Source of the DNA: CAVSWN01 sp046728115
Lineage (GTDB): Bacteria > Acidobacteriota > Vicinamibacteria > Vicinamibacterales > CAVVIG01
Direction: 5' to 3'
Assembly: GCA_046728115.1 (NCBI GenBank)
Contig: JBKPDW010000183.1
Location: 1 to 6,853 of the forward strand
Length of the DNA stretch: 6,853 nucleotides
Shown here: in pieces, positions 1 through 6,117 of the stretch
How the letters are laid out: each line of letters begins with the position of its first letter
Numbering within the stretch: position 1 is the first letter of the stretch
The notes under the pieces: model-generated
The model's input: only the letters and a program-made list of their open reading frames with translations
Database searches by the model: none
What the model was told of the DNA's origin: nothing
Position numbers and translations under genes: made by a program

Positions 1-61
1 AATCCATAGGCGACACTCCATGCCACGGCATCGCTTCCTCCAGCGAAACAGTGGCGAAAAG

Positions 62-106
62 TGTTACCTATGTCTCCGGACAACTTTGTTACCTATGTCT
101 CCGGAC
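62..106. repeat. Pair of identical 20-bp direct repeats, possible mobile-element end
   Basis: A 20-bp sequence with core GTTACCTATGTCTCCGG occurs at 62-81 and again, with no mismatch, at 87-106. The repeat period is 25 bp with a 5-bp spacer. Two perfect 20-mers this close do not arise by chance, and they are less GC-rich than the genes beside them. Paired end-repeats of this sort are typical of transposase-binding sites at insertion-sequence termini, and an IS481-like source is one possibility. No transposase is visible, so the assignment to a mobile element is an inference. They lie just beyond the 3' end of the symporter operon. Confidence 0.6.
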
Positions 107-112
107 TGAGCC

Positions 113-140
113 GTCAGAAGTCAGAAGTCAGAAGTCAGAA
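113..140. repeat. Tandem heptanucleotide repeat, (GTCAGAA)x4
   Basis: Four perfect copies of GTCAGAA lie head to tail at 113-119, 120-126, 127-133 and 134-140, ending 3 bases before the symporter stop codon at 144-146. On the minus strand the unit reads TTCTGAC. Because 7 is not a multiple of 3, the four copies place a TGA in all three minus-strand frames, so any ribosome reading past the symporter stop would halt here. Heptameric short tandem repeats of this kind are known from cyanobacteria and other bacteria with large genomes. The copy number may vary between strains. No function is shown. Confidence 0.85.
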
Positions 141-143
141 GGA

Positions 144-1883
144 TCAGACGAGCGTCTTCCAGCCGCGTCGCGACAAATCGCGCGTGATCACGAACGCGCA
201 CAGCGCGGCAATGGCAAAGCACATCACGCTGATTCCCATCGATCCGAGCACCATCGAGCCGATCCCGAACAGCACGGCATAGATCAGGATCCAGCCCGCG
301 ATCCAATCGACAAACAGACCGCCGATCGGCTCGGGCGGCGGTCCACCGGCACGCTGCGCGATGCGATGCCACCCCGGGCCGCCCGGCCGAACGCGCTCGT
401 AGAAGGCGATGAGATGGCGCTCTGATTCGGCCGGCGTCACGAACGTGACGATCAGCCAGCAGACCGTGGTCCAGGCAACCAGATAGAGGAGCGTGTATGG
501 AAACACGATCGACGTGAACGATTTCAGGTAGAGGAACCCGAGCGCCGGCGCGACCATGGCTGTAATTTCAGACCATGCGTTCACGCGCCACCAGTACCAG
601 CGGAGAATCAGCACGAGACCGATCCCCGCGCCGGATTCCAGCACGAACTCCCACGCCTGGCGAATGCTTTCGAGGTAGAAGGTCACGATCGCGGCCGCGA
701 TCATCGTGACGATCGTCGCGACCCGCGATACCCACACATAGTGTTGCTCGGTACCATCGGTCCGCACGAAGCGGCGGTAGAAATCGTTGACGATGTACGA
801 CGTGCCCCAATTGAGCTGCGTCGAAATCGTGGACATGTAAGCGGCGAAGAATGCGCCGAGCAGCACGCCGCGCCAGCCTACCGGCAGGTAATCGCGCATC
901 ACCATCACGTACCCGGCTTCCTTGTCCGCGATGTCTGGATAGAGCACCAGCGTCGCCAGGCCCACCACGATCCATGGCCAGGGCCGGAGGCAGTAGTGGG
1001 CGATCGTGAACCACAACGTCGCGAAGAACGAATGCCGCTCGTCGCGCGCCGACATCATCCGCTGTGCGATGTAGCCGCCGCCGCCGGGTTCCTGTCCCGG
1101 ATACCAGCTGGCCCACCACTGGACCCCGATGAACGCGAAAAACGCGGCCACGGGCAGCGCGAGCGCTGGACCAGCCGCACCTGCATGCCCGCCGATTCGC
1201 GGGACGAACTCGAACGTCGAAGCCGGCAATTTGTCCCGCAGGCCGGCGACACCGCCGATTGCCGGCACTTGCACCGCGAACCACGCCAGTGCGATCGTCC
1301 CGCCCATCGCGAAGGCGAACTGAAAGAAGTCCGTCACGACCACGCCCCACAGCCCCGATAGCGCGGAGTAGAAGCCGGTGATTGCGAGGCTGGCGAGCAC
1401 CGCGGTCAATCGATTCCAGCCCATTGTGACGGCGAGAATCTTGGCCATCGCCAGATTCACCCAGCCGATGATCACGAAATTGATGGGCAGGCCGAGATAC
1501 AGGGCGCGAAATCCTCGCAGAATGGCGGCCGGACGTCCCGAGTAACGGAGCTCCGCGAACTCGACGTCGGTCATGATCCCCGCTCGACGCCACAAGCGGG
1601 CGAAGAAGAACACCGTCAGCATGCTGCCGAGCGCGGCATTCCACCAGATCCAGTTGCCGGCAATGCCGTTTCGCGCGACGAAGCCCGCAACCGCAAGCGG
1701 TGTGTCGGCCGCAAACGTCGTGGCGACCATCGACGTGCCTGCCAGCCACCACGGGAGATCGCGGCCCGACAGGAAGTATTCGCCGACGTTCGCGCCGGCT
1801 CGGCGCGAGTAGTACACGCCGATCGCGAGCGAGATGAGGAAGTAGGCAACGATGATCGCCCAGTCGAGGAACGAGAGGATCAT
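144..1883 (-). CDS. Sodium:solute symporter (SSS family), second transporter of the operon
   Basis: This 579-residue polytopic inner-membrane protein would import a solute with Na+. The N-terminus (MILSFLDW) leads straight into a first membrane helix at about residues 5-25, followed by the family-typical EYFLSGRDLPWWLAG at 35-49. The SSS signature region GLWGVVVTDFFQFAFAMGG is at 177-195. The segment YMSTISTQLNWGTS (349-362), followed by NDFY, matches the helix that supplies the Na2 sodium site. By eye there are about 13-15 membrane helices, plus a soluble loop at about 484-525 before the last two. The subtype, with YPGQEPGGGGYIAQR at 261-275 and LILRWYWWRVNAWSEI at 425-440, differs clearly from the other symporter in this window. 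The ATG at 1883 lies 6 bp after the hydrolase stop and has no good Shine-Dalgarno, so translational coupling is likely. The substrate is unknown; MurNAc, anhydroMurNAc or a muropeptide is inferred from neighbours. Confidence 0.9.
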   Translation of the reverse strand: MILSFLDWAIIVAYFLISLAIGVYYSRRAGANVGEYFLSGRDLPWWLAGTSMVATTFAADTPLAVAGFVARNGIAGNWIWWNAALGSMLTVFFFARLWRRAGIMTDVEFAELRYSGRPAAILRGFRALYLGLPINFVIIGWVNLAMAKILAVTMGWNRLTAVLASLAITGFYSALSGLWGVVVTDFFQFAFAMGGTIALAWFAVQVPAIGGVAGLRDKLPASTFEFVPRIGGHAGAAGPALALPVAAFFAFIGVQWWASWYPGQEPGGGGYIAQRMMSARDERHSFFATLWFTIAHYCLRPWPWIVVGLATLVLYPDIADKEAGYVMVMRDYLPVGWRGVLLGAFFAAYMSTISTQLNWGTSYIVNDFYRRFVRTDGTEQHYVWVSRVATIVTMIAAAIVTFYLESIRQAWEFVLESGAGIGLVLILRWYWWRVNAWSEITAMVAPALGFLYLKSFTSIVFPYTLLYLVAWTTVCWLIVTFVTPAESERHLIAFYERVRPGGPGWHRIAQRAGGPPPEPIGGLFVDWIAGWILIYAVLFGIGSMVLGSMGISVMCFAIAALCAFVITRDLSRRGWKTLV

Positions 1884-1889
1884 CAGGAT

Positions 1890-2954
1890 TTACACGTCCG
1901 CGAGCGCGTCGTGAAACGCGCGCCGCAACAAGCGCATGTCCTCGACCGTATCGCCGCCGCAGGCCCGGTTCGTCAGCAGCACGAAATAGCGATCGCGCAT
2001 CGGATCGATCCAGAGCGACGTGCCGGTGAAGCCGACGTGGCCGAACGCGGCCGGCGACATCCGCATCCCGCACGACGAGGTGGGCAGCATCGTATCCCAC
2101 CCCAGCGCGCGCGAGCTGCCGGGGACGCTGCTTCGCTGAAGGAACGTGGCCATCCGCTCCGGCGTGAACGGCTCCACCGAACTCTGGATGCCGCGCGCGG
2201 CGCGCAGGACGACGCGCGCGAATGCGCCGACGGACGTCGCCGTGCCAAAGAGTCCTGCGTGACCGGCAACGCCGCCTAGCGCGGCTGCGTATGCGTCGTG
2301 GACCTCGCCGATCAGCAGTCGTCCACGTCTCGGGTCGTCGTCGAGGGGAGTCGTCGGCGCACTACGATGCTTGTCTTCAGGCTCGAGGGTAAAGGTCAGG
2401 CCGATGGTGTCCGGTTCCAGCCGGGCCCGGACGCGATCGAACTGGTCGGCGAGAGATTCGCCGCCGCGATTGGCGATGACGAACCCCAGAAGGATGAATC
2501 CAAGGTCGCTGTAGATCGATTTCGTTCGAGGCGGATACTCCAACCGAATCGCGCAGATCTCATGTTCGAACTCCCGGCGAGTAGGCGGAGGAGGGTCGAC
2601 GAGCCGCGCCGGCAGTCCCGATGCATGTTCGAGCAGATCGCGAACGGTTACAGCTTCGCGGTCGACCGACAGCCACTCGTCAATGATTCCCGACACCGGC
2701 TCGTCCAGCGACAAGCGCCGATCGGCAACGAGCTCCATCACGACCGTCGTCGTCGCGACGACTTTGGTCAGCGATGCCAGATCGAACGGGGTCTCGAGGC
2801 TGGCCGGAGCTGAATCCGGATCGAAGGTGAGCCTTCCCAGCGCATGTTGCCAGAGCGCGCCGGCGCTCGTGCCGACAGCCGCAACGGCCGCGGGGAAGAT
2901 CCGCGCCTCGATCGCCCCGTGCAGCACCTCGATCGCACCTGTGAAAGCGGTCAT
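1890..2954 (-). CDS. SxxK serine hydrolase, beta-lactamase family, YbbE/AmiE-like
   Basis: This 354-residue serine hydrolase belongs to the class C beta-lactamase/penicillin-binding fold. The nucleophile motif is S61-L-T-K64 within FDLASLTKVVATT, the second motif is Y148-S-D150, and the third is H306-V-G308 within FGHVGFTGTSLWIDP. GEVHDAYAAALGGVAGHAGLF (216-236) is also characteristic of the YbbE-type branch. In Bacillus subtilis ybbE (amiE) sits in the murQ muropeptide-recycling operon and is reported as an N-acetylmuramyl-L-alanine amidase, so peptide removal from MurNAc is a reasonable guess here. The N-terminus (MTAFTGAIEVLHGAIEARIF) has neither a signal peptide nor a lipobox, which suggests cytoplasmic action. 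The ATG at 2954 overlaps the upstream symporter stop as ATGA. An open frame continues upstream but only as a shadow of that symporter. An esterase or DD-peptidase role is also possible. Confidence 0.86.
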   Translation of the reverse strand: MTAFTGAIEVLHGAIEARIFPAAVAAVGTSAGALWQHALGRLTFDPDSAPASLETPFDLASLTKVVATTTVVMELVADRRLSLDEPVSGIIDEWLSVDREAVTVRDLLEHASGLPARLVDPPPPTRREFEHEICAIRLEYPPRTKSIYSDLGFILLGFVIANRGGESLADQFDRVRARLEPDTIGLTFTLEPEDKHRSAPTTPLDDDPRRGRLLIGEVHDAYAAALGGVAGHAGLFGTATSVGAFARVVLRAARGIQSSVEPFTPERMATFLQRSSVPGSSRALGWDTMLPTSSCGMRMSPAAFGHVGFTGTSLWIDPMRDRYFVLLTNRACGGDTVEDMRLLRRAFHDALADV

Positions 2955-4387
2955 GCTGGCCGCGGCCGTTGTGTAGCCAGCTGAACGGTCCACGCACACG
3001 CCACGGTGGTGGTTGCGCCGATGAAGACGTACCAGGTGAACGCCGTGGACGTCCAGCCCCAGACCAGCGTCATCACCGCAAGCCCCGCGATCATGCCTGC
3101 GAAGGTCGGACCTTCCTGGACGGACGGCACCAGCGTTCCGAGCAGAAACGCTCCGAGCACCGAACCGGAGGCGTACGAAAGGACCGCAAGTCCGGCGTCG
3201 AGAACCGACTGCTGCATCCATTGTGCAGCCACGGCCACGCCAATCTGCACGACACCCCAGACGACCGTCCACAGCCTCGATACGCGCATCAGCGTCGCCT
3301 GGTCGGCATCGGGGCGCACGTACTTCGCATAGAAATCGTTGACCGTCGTCGCTGCCATCGCATTGATCGACGGCGACAGGGCTGCGGCGACGATGGCCGC
3401 AACGATGAAGCCGGCGGCGCCGTGGCTCAGCGCGGTCACGATGAAGGTCGGCAGGAGCTCGTCGTTCCGCGCCAACACGCGAGGCAACGGCGCGTGCTGG
3501 TAATACGTGAAGAGCATCACGCCAATCACGAGGAAGAGCGCGAACTGGGCGAGCACGAGTACGCCGCTCAAGACGAGGCCGCGAGACGCTTCGCGCGGGG
3601 AGCGAGCCGCCAGCAGCCGTTGCACCAGGAACTGATCGGTGCCATGCGTCGAGAGCGTGAGCGCGACGCCGCCGATAATCCCGGCCCACACCGTGTACGG
3701 CCGCGACAGAATCAAACTAGCATCGAACACGCGGAACTTGCCGGCTCGCGCGCCGGTGCGCACGACCTCCGCCCAGCCCCCGGGTATGCGCGCGAGAAGC
3801 GACGCGAAGACGACCGCCGCGCCGGCGACGTACACGAACAGCTGAACGACATCGGTCCAAATCACCGCGGACGCACCGCCACGGACCGTGTACACAATCA
3901 TCGCGACGCCCAGGATCACCACGGCCCACGTGACCGGCAGCTGCGTGACGACGGAGACGACGAGCGCAGTGGCGAAGAGCCGGATGCCGTCGGCCAGCGA
4001 ACGCGTGACGAGAAAGATGGAGGCCGACAGGTTCTTCACGCGCGGACCGAACCGGCGCTGAAGCAGCTCGTACGACGTGTACAGCTCGCCGCGGAAGTAT
4101 GCGGGGATGAACAGCAGGCTGATCAACACCCGGCCGATCACATAGCCGAATGCCAGCTGCAGGAAGGTCATGTCGCCGCCGTAGGCCATTGCCGGGACGC
4201 TGATGAAGGTGAGCGTGCTCGTCTCGGTGGCGACGATCGTGAAACAGATCGCCCACCAGGGCACCGACCGTCCGGTCAGGAAATAGTCGCGAGTGGTCTT
4301 CTGAAAGCGCGCGAAGTAGGAACCGAACGCGGTGATCGCCAGCAGGTAGCCGCCGATCACGACATAGTCGATCCAGGTGAGGACCAC
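2951..4387 (-). CDS. Sodium:solute symporter (SSS family), first gene of the operon
   Basis: This Na+-coupled transporter has 478 residues if it starts at the GTG at 4387 (MVLTWIDYVVIGGYLL). The first helix spans about 7-25, followed by DYFLTGRSVPWWAI (34-47) and ATETSTLTFISVPAMAYGG (53-71). The SSS signature RGGASAVIWTDVVQLFVYVAGA is at 169-190. HGTDQFLVQRLLAARSPREASRG (248-270) is a typical cytoplasmic-loop region. AAALSPSINAMAATTVNDFY (334-353) corresponds to the Na2-site helix. The frame stays open far upstream of 4387, but that part is antisense to the kinase. An ATG at 4432 would add 15 arginine- and proline-rich residues and overlap the kinase start, so I prefer the GTG, though it lacks a Shine-Dalgarno. 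Its stop overlaps the hydrolase start by ATGA. It is first in the operon and divergent from the kinase. An amino sugar is the likely substrate by context; it is not shown. Confidence 0.9.
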   Translation of the reverse strand: MVLTWIDYVVIGGYLLAITAFGSYFARFQKTTRDYFLTGRSVPWWAICFTIVATETSTLTFISVPAMAYGGDMTFLQLAFGYVIGRVLISLLFIPAYFRGELYTSYELLQRRFGPRVKNLSASIFLVTRSLADGIRLFATALVVSVVTQLPVTWAVVILGVAMIVYTVRGGASAVIWTDVVQLFVYVAGAAVVFASLLARIPGGWAEVVRTGARAGKFRVFDASLILSRPYTVWAGIIGGVALTLSTHGTDQFLVQRLLAARSPREASRGLVLSGVLVLAQFALFLVIGVMLFTYYQHAPLPRVLARNDELLPTFIVTALSHGAAGFIVAAIVAAALSPSINAMAATTVNDFYAKYVRPDADQATLMRVSRLWTVVWGVVQIGVAVAAQWMQQSVLDAGLAVLSYASGSVLGAFLLGTLVPSVQEGPTFAGMIAGLAVMTLVWGWTSTAFTWYVFIGATTTVACAWTVQLATQRPRPA

Positions 4388-4426
4388 GAGCCGTGGGGGA
4401 GAGTAGCATAGAATTCGCGGCCTTCC
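4388..4426. promoter_or_regulatory. Short divergent intergenic region, likely bidirectional promoter
   Basis: Only 39 bp separate the proposed GTG of the minus-strand symporter from the ATG of the plus-strand kinase, so both promoters must lie here or reach into the genes. The stretch is locally AT-richer. A minus-strand TATGCT at 4410-4405 resembles a -10 box, and a plus-strand TAGCAT at 4404-4409 is a weaker one. No convincing -35 box pairs with either, and no operator-like inverted repeat stands out apart from the CATGCATG palindrome at 4426-4433. The assignment rests mainly on gene layout. Confidence 0.4.
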
Positions 4427-5377
4427 ATGCATGTGCTCGGTATCGACGCGGGCGGTACGAAGACGCTGTGTCTTCTCGCGGACGCGAGCGCCGCGGTGGT
4501 CGCCGAAACGCGCGGCCCCGGCGCGAACCTGCACGTCGCCGGACAAGCCGGCGTCGAGACGACGCTGCGGGACGTGTTCAAGCGATCCATCGGCGATCGC
4601 GGAATCGAGCCCGACGCGATCTGCATCGGAATGGCCGGCGTCGATCGGGTCGACGAAGCGCGGACGATTGAAGCGATCGTGCACAACGTCGTCCCCGGCG
4701 CCCGCGTGCTGGTCGTCAACGACGCGTTGATCGCGCTCGTGGCCGGTGCACACGACGCGCCCGGCATCGTCATCATCGCGGGCACGGGATCGATCGTGTA
4801 CGGGCGGAATGCGGCCGGCGAAGCCGCCCGTGCAGGCGGCTGGGGACACATGGTCGGCGACGAGGGCAGCGGCTACTGGATCGGGCGCGAAGCCGTATCT
4901 GCCGTCATGCGCGCCGCCGACGGACGCGGACCGGCGACACGGCTGACGGCCGAAATCCTGGCCCATTTCGAGGTTGCCGATGTGTCGCGCCTGCCACGGA
5001 TCGTGTACGACCGCGACGAGCCCCGCGTGAACGTAGCGGCGCTTGGACCGATCGTGCAGCATGTGGCCGCAAGCGGCGACGCGGTGGCGCTCCGGATTCT
5101 CGAGCGCGCCGTCGAGGAACTGAGCGGCGCGGCGCGGTCCGTGACATCGCGCCTCGAGATGCGCGGCGACGCATTTGCGTTTTATCTGGCCGGAGGCGCG
5201 TTCAACGTCGTGCCGTGGCTCGTGCACGAACTCGAACGCCGGCTGATCGAGGTCGCACCACGGTGCGAGGTGCATCTCCTCTCGGACGAACCTGCGGTGG
5301 GTGCCGTGTGGCTTGCGCTGGCGGAGGCACGCGGCGCGGCGCGGATTCCGCGCTACAAGAAATGGCTTGATGGCTGA
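4427..5377 (+). CDS. BadF/BadG/BcrA/BcrD-type N-acetylhexosamine kinase (GlcNAc/MurNAc kinase-like)
   Basis: This 316-residue cytoplasmic sugar kinase belongs to the ASKHA fold and the same branch as eukaryotic NAGK and clostridial MurK. Its phosphate-1 loop GIDAGGTKT is at residues 5-13. D99 in VVNDALIAL aligns with the catalytic aspartate of NAGK. The second phosphate loop IIAGTGSIVYG is at 116-126. The family hallmark GGWGHMVGDEGSGYWIG is at 137-153, and LAGGAFNVVP, in the adenosine region, is at 254-263. It would use ATP to phosphorylate GlcNAc, MurNAc or glucosamine at O6, feeding MurQ and NagB. The motifs do not decide which sugar is preferred. MurQ nearby supports MurNAc, as in the MurK plus MurQ pairing of Clostridium acetobutylicum. 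The ATG at 4427 gives the expected MHVLGIDAGGTKT start although no clear ribosome site precedes it. Its stop shares one base with the nagB start (TGATG). Confidence 0.9.
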   Translation: MHVLGIDAGGTKTLCLLADASAAVVAETRGPGANLHVAGQAGVETTLRDVFKRSIGDRGIEPDAICIGMAGVDRVDEARTIEAIVHNVVPGARVLVVNDALIALVAGAHDAPGIVIIAGTGSIVYGRNAAGEAARAGGWGHMVGDEGSGYWIGREAVSAVMRAADGRGPATRLTAEILAHFEVADVSRLPRIVYDRDEPRVNVAALGPIVQHVAASGDAVALRILERAVEELSGAARSVTSRLEMRGDAFAFYLAGGAFNVVPWLVHELERRLIEVAPRCEVHLLSDEPAVGAVWLALAEARGAARIPRYKKWLDG

Positions 5378-6117
5378 TGGTTGAGCTGCGGGTGTTCGCC
5401 ACGGCCGATGGCCTGGCCCGCGCGCTCGCGCGTGACGTGGGAAGGGCACTTGGCGCAGATGATTCGCTCGTCCTGGGGTTGCCGGCGGGACGGACACCCA
5501 TTCCAATGTATCGGGAGCTCGTGCGCCTGCACAAACGAGGCGGCGCCGACTTCAGCCGCGCGACGATCTTTGGCCTCGACGAGTTCCTCGGAATTGCGCC
5601 GCGGGATCCACGCAGCTTTCAGTCGTTCGTGCGGCGACACCTGCTCGATCACGTCAACGTGAAGCCACGACGCGCGCATTTCCTCAATGGCACCGCTGCC
5701 GATCCCGCAGCAGAGTGCACACAGTACGAGCGTGCCATCGAGCGGGCCGGCGGCATCGACCTGCTGATTCTCGGGCTGGGGAGAAATGGTCACATCGGGT
5801 TCAACGAACCTGCGAAGTCGTTGGTTGGGGACACGCATCGCGTGACGCTGACAAAGGCGACCCGCCAGGCGAATGCAGCGCCGTTCGACGGCAGAGCCTC
5901 GGCGGTGCCGGCGCGCGCGCTCTCGATGGGCGTCGCAACGATCATGCGCGCGCGAAGGATTGTCCTGGTGGCGACCGGTTCGGGAAAGGCGCGCTCGGTC
6001 GGGCAGATGCTGAGCCCGGCGGTGACGCCGCAGTTCCCGGCGTCGTTGTTACAGCTCCATTCGAATGCCGCGGTATGGATGGATCGAGCTGCAGCCGCGC
6101 GGGTCACTCATGACTAA
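5377..6117 (+). CDS. nagB: Glucosamine-6-phosphate deaminase
   Basis: NagB converts glucosamine-6-phosphate and water to fructose-6-phosphate and ammonia, the last step of amino-sugar catabolism. At 246 residues it is of normal length for the compact bacterial form. The phosphate loop LGLPAGRTPIPMY is at 33-45, FGLDEFLGI at 65-73 carries D68 (the position of the E. coli catalytic Asp72), and SFQSFVRRHLLDHV is at 80-93. The active-site stretch LGLGRNGHIGFNEPAKS (132-148) has H139 and E144. N137 replaces the aspartate seen in E. coli, as in many Gram-positive-type NagB proteins. The C-terminal part has ARALSMGVATIM (179-190) and PASLLQLHSN (221-230). The start ATG at 5377 overlaps the kinase stop TGA by one base, a sign of coupled translation. 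The 3' end overlaps the murQ stop. A sugar isomerase or 6-phosphogluconolactonase homologue is less likely given the NGHIGFNEP motif. Confidence 0.93.
   Translation: MVELRVFATADGLARALARDVGRALGADDSLVLGLPAGRTPIPMYRELVRLHKRGGADFSRATIFGLDEFLGIAPRDPRSFQSFVRRHLLDHVNVKPRRAHFLNGTAADPAAECTQYERAIERAGGIDLLILGLGRNGHIGFNEPAKSLVGDTHRVTLTKATRQANAAPFDGRASAVPARALSMGVATIMRARRIVLVATGSGKARSVGQMLSPAVTPQFPASLLQLHSNAAVWMDRAAAARVTHD

Noticed and set aside
20..31. Inverted repeat ATGCC-AC-GGCAT as a transcription terminator for the symporter operon
   Set aside because: The stem is 5 bp with a 2-base loop and no adjacent U-tract in the minus direction, too weak to support a terminator.
62..106. The two 20-bp repeats as the start of a CRISPR array
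   Set aside because: There are only two copies, the spacer is 5 bp, and no cas gene or leader is present.
3..425. Plus-strand open frame through the left edge, reading across the 20-bp repeats and into antisense of the symporter
   Set aside because: It depends on the repeats and on the antisense of a well-supported gene; no domain is recognisable. A tail of a gene left of the window cannot be excluded but is not supported.
568..2100. Minus-strand 510-residue open frame overlapping the hydrolase and second symporter
   Set aside because: It is an arginine-rich frame-shadow of both real genes, crossing their boundary with no motif of its own.
2958..2967. Palindrome GGCCGCGGCC just upstream of the hydrolase start
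   Set aside because: It lies within the symporter coding sequence and such GC palindromes are common by chance at this composition.
2955..3689. N-terminal extension of the serine hydrolase giving an apparent 599-residue protein
   Set aside because: This part is a shifted-frame reading of the upstream symporter gene, rich in Arg and without family motifs. The ATG at 2954 fits both the family and the ATGA overlap.
2969..4411. Plus-strand 480-residue open frame antisense to the first symporter
   Set aside because: Its composition is dominated by Arg, His, Asp and Glu with no recognisable domain. The opposite strand encodes a clear SSS protein with membrane helices and sodium-site motifs.
4388..5506. 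Long minus-strand open frame running upstream of the first symporter, giving an apparent 851-residue protein
   Set aside because: The extra 370 or so residues are antisense to the kinase and the start of nagB, low in hydrophobicity and arginine/histidine rich. The SSS homology begins only near 4387. Long antisense frames are expected at this G+C.
5377..6117. GRTP in the NagB phosphate loop and Asn137 in place of Asp as signs of an inactive or altered enzyme
   Set aside because: To my knowledge both variants occur in other NagB proteins, including Gram-positive types, and D68, H139 and E144 are retained.
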